The notes: generated from the sequence alone by a model not told the origin. A stretch of DNA of 64,000 nucleotides from Candidatus Sphingomonas colombiensis (GCA_029202845.1 CP119315.1:2697001-2761000), one strand, 5' to 3'. Shown: positions 11,483 to 20,224, counted from the stretch's first letter. Translations and numbers: made by a program.

Positions 11483-12030
11483 TCTGGTCCTTCTCTCCGA
11501 AGCAGCCGTTGAGGGCGCTCATCACGCTGCCGATCCGGCATTGTTCGGTGTACTGAACGGCACCGTCTGGGTCTCGATCGCGATGGCAGTGTTCATCGCG
11601 ATTGTGATCTGGAAGGGCGGCGTGCGCGCGATCACCAGGATGCTCGATCGCCAGATCGCGGACATCCGCTCGCAGCTCGACGAAGCGAAGAAGCTGCGCG
11701 CCGAGGCCGAAGCACTGCGCGACGAATATGCGCGCAAGATCGCCGACGCCGAAAAGAACGCCACCGAAATGGCGACGCAGGCCGAACACGAAGCCGAAGC
11801 GATCGTCGCGCAGGCCCGGACGGATGCAGCCGAACTGGTCCAGCGTCGTGCGAAGATGGCGGAGGACAAGATCGCCGCCGCAGAGCGCGCCGCGATCGCC
11901 GAGGTTCGCGCCAAGACCGCCGACGCGGCAGCGAAGGCTGCGGCCGCGCTGATCGCGCGAACGGCATGGCGCCGATGCCGATAAGGTGATGGTCGATCGC
12001 ACGATCGCCGGGCTCGGTCGTCCGCACTGA
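11475..12030 (+). CDS. atpF: ATP synthase F0 subunit b (frame broken near the end)
   Basis: An N-terminal membrane helix (VWVSIAMAVFIAIVIW) is followed by an EAKKLRAEAEALRDEYARK coiled coil. As printed the frame stops after 169 residues. Removing one base in the CGCGCG at 11954-11959 restores a C-terminal tail (HGADADKVMVDRTIAGLGRPH) that ends just before the operon terminator, giving about 184 residues. The F1 genes are elsewhere, as usual in alphaproteobacteria. Confidence 0.9.
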
Positions 12031-12053
12031 GCAGGCAAGCATAGCGACTGACA

Positions 12054-12090
12054 CGAAAGAGGCGGCCTGCGGGTCGCCTCTTTTCGTTTG
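12054..12090 (+). terminator. Rho-independent terminator of the F0 operon
   Basis: CGAAAGAGGCG and CGCCTCTTTTCG form an 11-bp stem with one bulged T around a GC-rich loop, followed by GTTTG. It lies 24 bases after the repaired atpF stop. Confidence 0.8.
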
Positions 12091-12096
12091 GGGCGT

Positions 12097-12531
12097 TCAA
12101 AAAGGCAGCGATGCCAGATCCGGTTCGATCCAGCCGTGCCGTGCCTCTGGGGTGAACAGCAGACTGCGGCTCCAATATGCCAGAAGCCAATCGGGCTTGC
12201 CGAACGGGGAGGCGAGCAGGTGCGCGAGGATTTCGCTGAGTGAAATTGTCGCGGGATGGGTGTGCAGCCACGCCGACGCCGCGCGCATCGAGGCGAGTGT
12301 GATCGTATGGTGGTAGCCGCCTTCATCGGTGTTCGGCGTTCCGGTCGCAGCGTTATAGCCGCTGATCACCTCGCGGATCGCCCCGGGCGCGGTGAGGGCT
12401 GGGCGATGCCGAAGCAACCACAGCGCAGCGGCGAAATGCGCGGCATGGGTCCATTCCGGTTTGGGAAGGCTGCGGTCGATCAGGCCGAGCGCGATGCGCT
12501 CAATCGTCGTATCGTCATGCTCGATGGTCAT
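12097..12531 (-). CDS. Conserved hypothetical protein
   Basis: 144 residues, soluble, no signal peptide. I do not know a function. Recognisable conserved blocks are EWTHAAHFAAALWLL near residue 26 and NTDEGGYHHTITL near residue 70, both rich in histidines that could bind a metal. I have seen this family as an uncharacterised protein in many bacteria. It converges on the F0 operon terminator. Confidence 0.75.
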   Translation of the reverse strand: MTIEHDDTTIERIALGLIDRSLPKPEWTHAAHFAAALWLLRHRPALTAPGAIREVISGYNAATGTPNTDEGGYHHTITLASMRAASAWLHTHPATISLSEILAHLLASPFGKPDWLLAYWSRSLLFTPEARHGWIEPDLASLPF

Positions 12532-12563
12532 GGCAGGTCATCCGTTCAGACCCGATCGACATG

Positions 12564-12587
12564 AAAAACCCCGCCGATCGGGCGGGG
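12564..12587 (-). terminator. Minus-strand rho-independent terminator
   Basis: Read on the minus strand, a perfect 7-bp stem CCCCGCC/GGCGGGG with a five-base loop is followed by TTTTT. The plus-strand reading has no T tract, so it serves leftward transcription. It lies upstream of the 12097-12531 gene, so it ends a different, unidentified transcript that must begin further right (see findings). Confidence 0.7.
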
Positions 12588-12730
12588 TGGTGGGCATCCT
12601 CAATACGGGATGGCTGGTGGTCAGCAACTTCCCGAAACGAGCACGCGCGCCTGCGCCGCCGGAGATTTGCTGGCTTGTTGCAGGCGCTTGCTCATGCGGC
12701 AAAGTTATCAGGCCGCGCGATCGCCATCAA

Positions 12731-12760
12731 GCGCCTCGCCTCTGTCCGGCGGCGAGGCGC
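12731..12760. repeat. Perfect 10-bp inverted repeat upstream of hisI
   Basis: GCGCCTCGCC and GGCGAGGCGC flank a 10-base loop, ending 18 bases before the hisI ATG. There is no T tract on either side, so it is not a standard terminator. It could be a hairpin in the hisI leader or part of the leftward transcript that ends at 12564. Confidence 0.6.
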
Positions 12761-12778
12761 CGCGCTAGACCCGGCGGC

Positions 12779-13141
12779 ATGAGTGATCCGCGCGAATCAG
12801 GGCTTGCCCTCGATCCCAAATATGATGCGAACGGCCTTGTCACGGCAGTCGTCACCGATCGTGCCGGCGGCGCGGTATTGATGGTCGCGCATATGAACGC
12901 CGAGGCGCTTGCGGCGACGGTGGCGAGCGGCGAGGCGACTTTCTGGTCGCGCAGTCGCGGGCGGCTGTGGAAGAAGGGGGAAACCTCCGGCAACGTGTTG
13001 CGCGTGGCGGAAATCAGGGTCGATTGCGATCAGGATGCCGTGTGGCTGGTGGTCGATCCGGCCGGCCCCGCATGCCACACCGGTGCGACGAGTTGCTTCT
13101 ATCGCCGCGTCGTCGATGGTGCGCTGGAGCGTGTCGATTGA
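12779..13141 (+). CDS. hisI: Phosphoribosyl-AMP cyclohydrolase
   Basis: 120 residues, the monofunctional form that opens the purine ring of phosphoribosyl-AMP in step 3 of histidine synthesis. Metal-binding VDCDQDAV and CHTGATSCFYR cysteines are present, as are LMVAHMNAEAL and the WSRSRGRLWKKGETSGN substrate block. The ATG at 12779 gives MSDPRESG. It is separate from other his genes and overlaps the next ORF. Confidence 0.95.
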   Translation: MSDPRESGLALDPKYDANGLVTAVVTDRAGGAVLMVAHMNAEALAATVASGEATFWSRSRGRLWKKGETSGNVLRVAEIRVDCDQDAVWLVVDPAGPACHTGATSCFYRRVVDGALERVD

Positions 13142-13635
13142 CGCGAGCCGCGGTTGTTTTCCTTATCGCGGCGCTGGCAGGGTGTGGCCGGGCGTCGCAT
13201 GAGCGTGCCGCGCAATCGAGCGGTGCGGGCGCGCAACTGGAGCGTGCCGCGATAACGGCGGGAGTGGTCGCCGATCCGACGCGGCTCGATCCCGTCGGCG
13301 CCTATAGCTCCGCGAGCGATCGGATCTGCATTTTGCGCGCGCGGGGCGGATACCGGATCGGCGCGAGCGTGGATTATGGCGAGGGCCATGGCTGCGTGGC
13401 GCGGGGCACGGCCCGTGGCCTGGGCAAGCTCGCGATCGCCTTTGGCGGCGGCTGTCGGTTCGACGCGCGGTTCGATGGCGGCCGGCTGGTCTTTCCACCT
13501 GTGTTGCCCGAAGGCTGCGACAGCCTGTGCACCGGCCGCGCCTCGCTGAGCGCGCTCGTCGCGGCGCGATTGAGTGAGGCGAAATCCGAGGCCGCCACCC
13601 TGCGCGGGCCCGACGGGAAGCCTCTGTGTGGATAA
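13138..13635 (+). CDS. Putative lipoprotein
   Basis: 165 residues from a TTG that overlaps the hisI stop (TTGA). The N-terminus TRAAVVFLIAALAGCGR is a lipoprotein signal with lipobox LAGC. Four more cysteines (DRICIL, GHGCVA, GGGCRF, GCDSLC) suggest disulfides in the periplasm. No family recognised. Coupling to hisI looks positional rather than functional. Confidence 0.65.
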   Translation: MTRAAVVFLIAALAGCGRASHERAAQSSGAGAQLERAAITAGVVADPTRLDPVGAYSSASDRICILRARGGYRIGASVDYGEGHGCVARGTARGLGKLAIAFGGGCRFDARFDGGRLVFPPVLPEGCDSLCTGRASLSALVAARLSEAKSEAATLRGPDGKPLCG

Positions 13636-13645
13636 GATCACTCGG

Positions 13646-13674
13646 TTGACGTTTACGTAAAGCAACGATATTTT
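13646..13674 (+). promoter_or_regulatory. Promoter with MerR-type operator in the spacer
   Basis: TTGACG (-35) and TATTTT (-10) are 17 bases apart, and the spacer holds the perfect palindrome TTTACGTAAA (13652-13661). MerR-family regulators bind palindromes between -35 and -10, and as I remember, sites of the LiuR group resemble this sequence. It lies immediately before the MerR gene, suggesting autoregulation of the regulator/acyl-CoA dehydrogenase operon. Confidence 0.65.
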
Positions 13675-13680
13675 CGCGCC

Positions 13681-14100
13681 ATGTCGAGCGTTGCCGCCTA
13701 CGCACCGATACCGTCGCACCCCGATCGCACCAGCTTCACGATCACCGATCTGGCTGCCGAGTTCGGCGTCACCGCGCGCGCATTGCGCTTCTACGAGGAC
13801 GAGGGCCTGATCGCGCCCGAACGGCGGGGCACCGCCCGCATCTATACGCAGCGCGATCGTGCGCGGCTGGCGTGGATATTGCGCGGCAAACGCGTGGGGT
13901 TCAGCCTCGCCGAGATACGCGAGATGATCGACCTTTATGATATCGGCGACGGCCGAAACACGCAGCGCGCCGTCACCATCGCGCGATGCCGCGCGCGCAT
14001 CGCCGCGCTCGACGCGCAGAAGAAAGACATCGACGCCGCGATCGAGGAATTGGGCGAGTTCGTCGTCCTGCTCGAAACCGGCGCAACCAAGGAAGCCTGA
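13681..14100 (+). CDS. MerR-family transcriptional regulator (LiuR-like)
   Basis: 139 residues. After a 16-residue leader, the winged helix-turn-helix begins FTITDLAAEFGVTARALRFYEDEGLIAPERRG, followed by RIYTQRDRARLAWILRGKRVGFSLAEI and a coiled coil (RCRARIAALDAQKKDIDAAIEEL). There is no metal-binding cysteine set at the C-terminus, so it is not a metal sensor. Three bases separate it from an acyl-CoA dehydrogenase, which points to control of fatty-acid or branched-chain acyl-CoA oxidation. Confidence 0.85.
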   Translation: MSSVAAYAPIPSHPDRTSFTITDLAAEFGVTARALRFYEDEGLIAPERRGTARIYTQRDRARLAWILRGKRVGFSLAEIREMIDLYDIGDGRNTQRAVTIARCRARIAALDAQKKDIDAAIEELGEFVVLLETGATKEA

Positions 14101-14103
14101 ACC

Positions 14104-15903
14104 ATGCCGCAATATACGCCCCCCGTGCGCGACACTCGTTTCGTGCTTGATCACGTGGTCAAGCTGAACGCTTATTCCAATCTGCCCGGTTTCGCCGCCG
14201 CGACGCCGGATATGGTCGATGCCGTGCTTGAGGAGGGGGGGCGCTTCGTCGCTGAGGTGCTGTTCCCGATCAACCAGTCAGGCGATCTGGAGGGCTGCAC
14301 CCGCCACCCAGATGGATCGGTGACGACGCCCAAGGGCTTTAAGGAAGCCTATGCCAAGTTCGTCGAATCCGGCTGGGGCACGCTTTCCGCGCCGGCAGCA
14401 TTCGGCGGGCAAGAGATGCCGCACGTCATTTCCACAGCATTTCAGGAATATATGGTTTCATCGAACATGGCCTTCGCCATGTATCCGGGGCTGGCGCATG
14501 GGGCGATCGCCGCGCTGCAGGTGAAGGGCTCGCCGGAGCAGCAGCAGACCTATCTCCCCAAGATGGTTTCGGGCGAATGGGGCGGCACGATGAACCTGAC
14601 GGAGCCGCAATGCGGCACCGATCTCGGCCTGATCAAGACCAAGGCCGAGCCACAGGCGGATGGTTCATACAACATCACCGGCACGAAGATCTTCATCTCC
14701 GCTGGCGAGCATGACCTGACCGACAACATCATCCACCTCGTCCTCGCCAAGACGCCGGGCGCGCCGGACAGTTCGAAGGGCATCTCGCTGTTCGTGGTTC
14801 CCAAGTTCCTCGTCAACGCAGACGGATCGCTGGGGGAGCGCAACGCGGTGTCGTGCGGCTCGATCGAGCACAAGATGGGCATTCATGCCAACGCCACCTG
14901 CGTGATGAACTATGACGGCGCGAAGGGCTGGCTGGTCGGCGAAGAGATGAAAGGTCTCGCCGCGATGTTCATCATGATGAACGCGGCACGGCTCGGCGTC
15001 GGCCTGCAAGGGCTGGCGGTGGGCGAGACGGCTTATCAGAACGCGGTGCAATATGCCGCCGATCGCCGGCAGGGCCGCGCGCTGACCGGCCCCGCCGAGC
15101 CGCAGGAAAAGGCCGATCCGCTGTTCGTTCACCCGGACGTGCGCCGGATGCTGATGCACGGCAAGGCGTGGACCGAGGGGCTGCGCGCGCTGTGCCTGTG
15201 GGGCGGATTGCAGGTCGATCTGGAGCACAGCGCCGCGACCGAGGATGAGCGCCAGTCCGCCGCCGATCTGATCGGTCTGCTCACCCCGGTGATCAAGGGC
15301 GTCGGTACCGACAAGGGCTATGACATCGCCACCAACGCGCAGCAGGTTTATGGCGGCCACGGTTACATCCAGGAATGGGGGATGGAGCAATATGTCCGCG
15401 ATGCGCGGATCGCGATGATTTACGAAGGCACCAACGGTGTGCAGGCGATGGATCTCGTCGGGCGCAAGCTGGCGATGAACGGCGGCCGCGCGGTGCAGGC
15501 GTTCTTTGCGCTGGTCGCGGGCGAATGCGCTGCCGCGAAAGGCAATGCGGCGACCGCCGATATCGCGACCCGGCTGGAAAAGGCGCTAGGCGAGATGCAG
15601 GCCGCGACGATGTGGTTCATGGGCAACATCGCCAATCCGAACAACATCGGCGCGGGCGCGGTGCCCTATATGCACCTCACCGGGCTGGTCGCGGTCGGCC
15701 TGATGTGGCTGCGCATGGCGACCGCCGCTGTCGAGCTGAAGGCGGCGGGTGAGGGCGATGCGGCCTTCCTCGATGCAAAGCTCGTCACCGCGCGCTTCTT
15801 TGCCGAGCGGATGCTGCCCGAGGCCGGCTCGCTGCGTCGCCAGATCGAGGGCGGCGCGGACGCGGTGATGGCGCTCCCGCCGGAGATGTTCCGCGCGGCG
15901 TGA
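14104..15903 (+). CDS. Acyl-CoA dehydrogenase (about 600-residue type)
   Basis: 599 residues, the long DmdC/FadE5-like class with an N-terminal extension and an extra C-terminal domain. FAD-enzyme motifs include NLTEPQCGTDLGLIKTKAE and KIFISAGEHDL. The catalytic base is the glutamate in IYEGTNGVQAMDL (about residue 441). It oxidises an acyl-CoA to the 2-enoyl-CoA; chain length cannot be told from sequence alone. Probably in one operon with the MerR gene just upstream. Confidence 0.92.
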   Translation: MPQYTPPVRDTRFVLDHVVKLNAYSNLPGFAAATPDMVDAVLEEGGRFVAEVLFPINQSGDLEGCTRHPDGSVTTPKGFKEAYAKFVESGWGTLSAPAAFGGQEMPHVISTAFQEYMVSSNMAFAMYPGLAHGAIAALQVKGSPEQQQTYLPKMVSGEWGGTMNLTEPQCGTDLGLIKTKAEPQADGSYNITGTKIFISAGEHDLTDNIIHLVLAKTPGAPDSSKGISLFVVPKFLVNADGSLGERNAVSCGSIEHKMGIHANATCVMNYDGAKGWLVGEEMKGLAAMFIMMNAARLGVGLQGLAVGETAYQNAVQYAADRRQGRALTGPAEPQEKADPLFVHPDVRRMLMHGKAWTEGLRALCLWGGLQVDLEHSAATEDERQSAADLIGLLTPVIKGVGTDKGYDIATNAQQVYGGHGYIQEWGMEQYVRDARIAMIYEGTNGVQAMDLVGRKLAMNGGRAVQAFFALVAGECAAAKGNAATADIATRLEKALGEMQAATMWFMGNIANPNNIGAGAVPYMHLTGLVAVGLMWLRMATAAVELKAAGEGDAAFLDAKLVTARFFAERMLPEAGSLRRQIEGGADAVMALPPEMFRAA

Positions 15904-15923
15904 GGTTCGGTTGGGAGGGCTGG

Positions 15924-16496
15924 ATGTCTGGGGAGGCGATTCTTGCTGCGCTAGTTTCCCTTCAAGCGCCAGCGCTCCCGGCGACGGTAGGTTCAAAGCT
16001 CTGCACGGACGAACGCCTGTCGGCGGCGGATCAGAGCGCTTACGCTGCATTTGATCGCGGATTGGATAAGAATAGCATCGACCAGATCGAGGCGTTCATT
16101 GCGCGCAATCCGGCAAGTGCATGTGTGACCGATGCGAATAAATATTTGTATGAGCGCCGGCAGGCGGCGTTGCGTATCGCGGCGCTGCCAAGAGTCGAAA
16201 ATCCCAAACCGATCCCATTCAGGCGGATTGTCGATGTTTTTTCGGATGCCAATTACCCGGCATCTGCCCGTCGTAACAATCAACAAGGCGTAACCGAGGT
16301 GGTCTGGGACGTGATGCCTGATGGTTATGTCGAGAACTGCCGCGCCACTCTGACGAGCGGCTTCGATGCCCTCGACGATGGGACATGCGCCATTGTGACC
16401 AGCGGCATGCGCTGCTCACCAGCGCGGGATAAGGACGGCAGCCCGACCGTCGCTACCGACACCTTACGCATGAACTGGAAACTTCCAGGCCAATAA
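15924..16496 (+). CDS. Exported protein with TonB-like C-terminal domain
   Basis: 190 residues. A hydrophobic N-terminus (EAILAALVSLQAPALPA) suggests export. Residues 75-110 are a helical linker, and the C-terminal third (YPASARRNNQQGVTEVVWDVMP ... LTSGFDALDDGTCAIV) resembles the TonB C-terminal domain found in many small sphingomonad proteins. It lacks the proline-rich spacer and inner-membrane anchor of a true TonB, so energy transduction is doubtful. A GTG 24 bases upstream, overlapping the previous stop, is an alternative start. Confidence 0.65.
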   Translation: MSGEAILAALVSLQAPALPATVGSKLCTDERLSAADQSAYAAFDRGLDKNSIDQIEAFIARNPASACVTDANKYLYERRQAALRIAALPRVENPKPIPFRRIVDVFSDANYPASARRNNQQGVTEVVWDVMPDGYVENCRATLTSGFDALDDGTCAIVTSGMRCSPARDKDGSPTVATDTLRMNWKLPGQ

Positions 16497-16519
16497 GCAG
16501 GGCGGTGGGACTGTCCCCT

Positions 16520-17437
16520 TCAGATCGCGCCCGAAAACGTATCGCATTGCGCTGGATCGCCGCTATCCAGCCCGCGCTTTAGCCATGCCTGGCGCTGCGC
16601 CGAGGTGCCATGGGTGAAGCTGTCGGGCATCACGCGGCCCTGTGCTTCCTTCTGTAGCGTGTCGTCGCCGATTGCCTGCGCGGCGGTCATGCCTTCCTGC
16701 ACGTCGCCGGGATCGAGCCGGTCGCGGTTCTGCGCGGCCCACACGCCGGCGTAGCAATCGGCCTGAAGCTCCAGCTTTACCGAGAGGCGGTTCGCCTGCA
16801 CGTCGCTCATCCGCGATTGCTGGTTGCGGACCTGTTCGGAGGTGCCGAGCAACGTTTGGATATGATGGCCGAATTCGTGTGCGATCACATAATCCTGCGC
16901 GAAATCGCCCGCCGCGTGGAAGCGATCCTGCAGTTCCTGAAAGAAGCTGGTGTCGAGGTAGATGCCCTGATCGGTCGGGCAATAGAACGGCCCCATCGCA
17001 GATTGCGCGGCGCCGCAGCCCGATTGGCCCTGCCCGGAATAGAAGACGAGCTTCGGCTGGGCGAAGCGCTCGTTCGATTGCGCGAACAGCGCCGCCCAGG
17101 TTTTGTCGGCGGAGCTGAACGCATTGCAGGCCGCGCGGCTGGATTGATCGACCGAGCAGGCGCCGGCCGCGCCGCCCGCACCAGAGGTGCGCGGCGCGGT
17201 CTGCACCTGCGGCACGCCGCCACCGCCACCGCTGCCGAGCATGCCTCCAAGGTTGCCGAGCCCGCCGAATACCGCGAGCAACAGCAGCGCGACGATAATC
17301 CCGCCGCAGCCGAACCGGCTGCCGATCAGCGGCAGGAGGCCGAGGATGAACCCGCCACCACCGCCGGCGCCGCCGCCGAAGCTCTGGCCGCGTTGATCCT
17401 CGACATTGATATTCGGATCGAAATCGTCGAGCCGCAT
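16520..17437 (-). CDS. ypfJ: Neutral zinc metallopeptidase, YpfJ family
   Basis: 305 residues. The N-terminus MRLDDFDPNINVEDQRG is followed by a glycine-rich stretch and one membrane helix (GGIIVALLLLAVFGGLG), then a periplasmic zinc-peptidase-like domain with the HEFGHH metal motif and the downstream ELQADCYAGVWA that supplies the third ligand. Physiological substrate unknown. Divergent from the patatin gene. Confidence 0.9.
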   Translation of the reverse strand: MRLDDFDPNINVEDQRGQSFGGGAGGGGGFILGLLPLIGSRFGCGGIIVALLLLAVFGGLGNLGGMLGSGGGGGVPQVQTAPRTSGAGGAAGACSVDQSSRAACNAFSSADKTWAALFAQSNERFAQPKLVFYSGQGQSGCGAAQSAMGPFYCPTDQGIYLDTSFFQELQDRFHAAGDFAQDYVIAHEFGHHIQTLLGTSEQVRNQQSRMSDVQANRLSVKLELQADCYAGVWAAQNRDRLDPGDVQEGMTAAQAIGDDTLQKEAQGRVMPDSFTHGTSAQRQAWLKRGLDSGDPAQCDTFSGAI

Positions 17438-17547
17438 CGCGCTATCCCCTGTGCCGCTACCTTTTCATCGCCATGAATGCGCGAAGCGGACGGCCGGTTG
17501 CAAGTGCCGCGCTTGATCGTGGCGGCCGGCCCGTGCAGGAACGTGCC

Positions 17548-18681
17548 ATGGCCGATGTCGAACCTCGCCGGCGCCGCGCGCGGGCATTGCCGCTGCCCGA
17601 TACCGTGGCGCTGGTGTTGCAGGGCGGTGGCGCGCTCGGCAGCTATCAGGCGGGCGTGATCGAGGCGCTGTCCGCCGCGCAGATAGAGCCGGATTGGGTT
17701 GCCGGAATCTCGATCGGCGCGGTCAACGCAGCGATCGTCGCAGGCAATCCGCCCGAGCGGCGAGTCGAGCGCCTGCGCCAATTCTGGGATCAGGCGACGA
17801 GCTGGCTGCCCAGTTTCCCGATCCTGCCCGACGATATGGTGCGCGAATTCGTGCATGAATGGTCCGCCGGATTCGTCGCAATGGCGGGCGTGCCGGGCTT
17901 TTTCGGCCCCCGTTTCATGCCGCCGTTCATGGCTGTGCCGGGGACGCCCGAGGCGCTGAGCTTTTACGATTCGGCGCCGCTCGGGAAAACACTCGACGAA
18001 CTGGTCGACTGGGATTTGTTGAACGACGGGCCGGTGCGGCTGTCGGTTGGCGCGGTCGATGTGGAAAGCGGGAATTTCCGCTATTTCGATACGCGTGAGG
18101 AGCGGATTGACGCACGCCATGTGATGGCGTCCGGCGCGCTGCCGCCGGGGTTACCACCGGTGGAGATCGACGGGCGTTGGTATTGGGACGGCGGCCTCGT
18201 TTCCAATACGCCGCTCCAGCATGTGCTGGATAACCAGCGCGAGGAAATGATCGTCTTTCAGGTCGATCTGTTTTCGGCCTCGGATGAGCGGCCGCGCACG
18301 ATCATGGACGTGCAGGCGCGCGCCAAGGAAATCGTCTTTTCCAGCCGCACCCGGCAGGTGACCGACCAGTTGATGAAGCTGCGCAAGGAGCGGGAGCTGG
18401 TCCGCCGCGTCCTCGCCAAGCTGCCGCCGGAACTGCGCGCCGATCGGGAGGTTGAGATGCTGGCGGCTATGGCGGCGGAGCAGCCGGTCAGCCTCGTTCA
18501 TCTGATCTACCGCGCGAATGCGTGGGAAGGCGGCGCGCGCGATTTTGAGTTCTCAACCCGCACGATGCGCGAACATTGGGCGGCGGGGCATGAGGCGGTG
18601 GAGGCGACGATGGCCAATGCCGAACTCGTAGCCGAAAACATCCTGACTGGCCGTACTGCGGCCTTCGATCTGGCGAGATAG
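17548..18681 (+). CDS. Patatin-like phospholipase
   Basis: About 377 residues. The oxyanion loop GGGALGSYQAG is followed by the nucleophile elbow GISIGAVNAA and the DGGLVSN aspartate, completing the Ser-Asp dyad. The C-terminal half (ARAKEIVFSSRTRQVTDQL) matches the DUF3734 extension. An AGGAAC site precedes the ATG at 17548; the in-frame ATG at 17473 is the alternative. Only eight bases separate it from 3-hydroxybutyrate dehydrogenase, a pairing that suggests a role in storage-polyester or lipid turnover. Confidence 0.88.
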   Translation: MADVEPRRRRARALPLPDTVALVLQGGGALGSYQAGVIEALSAAQIEPDWVAGISIGAVNAAIVAGNPPERRVERLRQFWDQATSWLPSFPILPDDMVREFVHEWSAGFVAMAGVPGFFGPRFMPPFMAVPGTPEALSFYDSAPLGKTLDELVDWDLLNDGPVRLSVGAVDVESGNFRYFDTREERIDARHVMASGALPPGLPPVEIDGRWYWDGGLVSNTPLQHVLDNQREEMIVFQVDLFSASDERPRTIMDVQARAKEIVFSSRTRQVTDQLMKLRKERELVRRVLAKLPPELRADREVEMLAAMAAEQPVSLVHLIYRANAWEGGARDFEFSTRTMREHWAAGHEAVEATMANAELVAENILTGRTAAFDLAR

Positions 18682-18689
18682 GAGTAAAT

Positions 18690-19475
18690 ATGTTTCTAAA
18701 GGGCAAGAGCGCGGTCGTCACCGGATCGACCTCCGGCATCGGACTCGCCATCGCGAAGGCGCTGGCGGCGGAAGGTGCCGCGGTAATGATCAACGGCTTC
18801 GGCGATGCGGACGCGATCGAGAAGGAGCGCGCCGGGCTCGCTACGCTGAGCGGCGCGCAGGCGCTCTATGACGCGGCAGACATGACCAAGCCCGAGCAGA
18901 TCGAGGCGATGATCAAGCGTGCGCATGACGAGCTGGGCGGCCCGGACATTATCGTCAACAACGCGGGCATCCAGCATGTCGCGCCGGTCGATCAGTTCCC
19001 GATCGACAAATGGAATGCGATCATCGCGATCAACCTGACCAGTGCCTTCCACATGATGCGCGCGGCGGTGCCGCTGATGCGCGGGAAAAAATGGGGGCGG
19101 ATCATCTCCACCGCCTCGGCGCACAGCAAGGTCGCGAGCCCCAATAAATCCGCCTATGTCGCCGCGAAGCATGGCATCGACGGCCTGACCCAGACGGTTG
19201 CGCTGGAAACGGCGACTGACGGGATCACCGTCAATTGTATTTCGCCGGGATATGTCTGGACGCCGCTGGTCGAAAATCAGATCCCCGATACGATGAAGGC
19301 GCGCGGGCTGACGCGCGAGCAGGTGATGAACGACGTGCTGCTGGCCGCCCAGCCGACCAAGCAATTCGTCACGCCCGAGCAGGTCGGCGCCTTCGTGCTG
19401 TTCCTGTGTCGTGATGAGGCGGCGCAGATCACCGGTGCCAACCTGTCGATGGATGGCGGATGGACCGCGGCCTGA
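18690..19475 (+). CDS. bdhA: 3-Hydroxybutyrate dehydrogenase
   Basis: 261-residue short-chain dehydrogenase interconverting (R)-3-hydroxybutyrate and acetoacetate with NAD. The nucleotide motif is TGSTSGIG, followed by NNAG, the catalytic serine in STASAHS and the YVAAK Tyr-Lys pair. The segment GIQHVAPVDQFP and the end ITGANLSMDGGWTAA are characteristic of BdhA rather than other SDRs. In an operon with the upstream patatin. Confidence 0.92.
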   Translation: MFLKGKSAVVTGSTSGIGLAIAKALAAEGAAVMINGFGDADAIEKERAGLATLSGAQALYDAADMTKPEQIEAMIKRAHDELGGPDIIVNNAGIQHVAPVDQFPIDKWNAIIAINLTSAFHMMRAAVPLMRGKKWGRIISTASAHSKVASPNKSAYVAAKHGIDGLTQTVALETATDGITVNCISPGYVWTPLVENQIPDTMKARGLTREQVMNDVLLAAQPTKQFVTPEQVGAFVLFLCRDEAAQITGANLSMDGGWTAA

Positions 19476-19522
19476 ACGATGGCTAGCGTCGCGTCGCACA
19501 CACTGGCCGGGGAAGGGCATCG

Positions 19523-20218
19523 ATGGGATTGCTGATCGCGCTCGCCGCCACGGTAGCGGCTTGCCAGGCGGGCGCTGTCGACGCGCCCGCTGGCGGCCAG
19601 CAGGATGCGGCAACCGCTGAAAAGGTGGTGCCGGATCGGAAGGTGCCGGAACGTTCAAGCTCGTCATCTTGCGCGGGCGTGGAGGCGGCGTGGCGTCACG
19701 CCGCCACCCAGAACGATCGTGAGCGGCTGCGCAACTGGCGCACATTATGGGTGGATGCGCTGGCGAAGGCCAAGGCCGCTGGCGGTGCCGCTACGATCGC
19801 GGGGGACGATGCGTTGTTCGATCCCGATCGCGCGCTCGATCATCCGATCCCCCCACCAGGCGACTATCGTTGCCGGATCATCAAGCTTGGTGCGAAGCGG
19901 CAAGAGAATCAGGGTTTCGTCATATTGCCGGCGGCAAGCTGCACCGTCGGAAAGGATGGAGACGAGACCTGGTTCGAGGTGAATGACGGCGTGCAGCGAC
20001 CGATCGGCCGGTTCTTCGTCGGTCCGCCGGGACGCGGCATTTTTCTCGGTACGCTCGAGCTGGGGGACGAGCGCAGGCCGCTGGAATATGGTCTGGATTC
20101 CCGGCGCGACATGATCGCCTATCTCGATCGCATCGGGGATCGGCGTTGGCGGTTGATCGCCCCCAATCCGCATTTCGACGCGACGGTCGAACTGATGGAG
20201 ATCGTTTCGGCGCGCTGA
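19523..20218 (+). CDS. Probable lipoprotein, DUF4893-like
   Basis: 231 residues. A short hydrophobic N-terminus ends in VAAC, a possible lipobox. The body has RLRNWRTLWVDALAKAKAAG, PPPGDYRCRIIKLG and PNPHFDATVELMEI, which I associate with DUF4893 of sphingomonads; this assignment is from memory. Function unknown. It converges on the next minus-strand gene with six bases between them. Confidence 0.6.
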   Translation: MGLLIALAATVAACQAGAVDAPAGGQQDAATAEKVVPDRKVPERSSSSSCAGVEAAWRHAATQNDRERLRNWRTLWVDALAKAKAAGGAATIAGDDALFDPDRALDHPIPPPGDYRCRIIKLGAKRQENQGFVILPAASCTVGKDGDETWFEVNDGVQRPIGRFFVGPPGRGIFLGTLELGDERRPLEYGLDSRRDMIAYLDRIGDRRWRLIAPNPHFDATVELMEIVSAR

Positions 20219-20224
20219 TCCGCG

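Noticed and set aside
9511..12030. Programmed frameshifting in the F0 genes
   Set aside because: The shift sites are not slippery heptamers, they fall at unrelated places in three genes, and F0 genes are not known to be frameshifted; consensus insertions explain them better.
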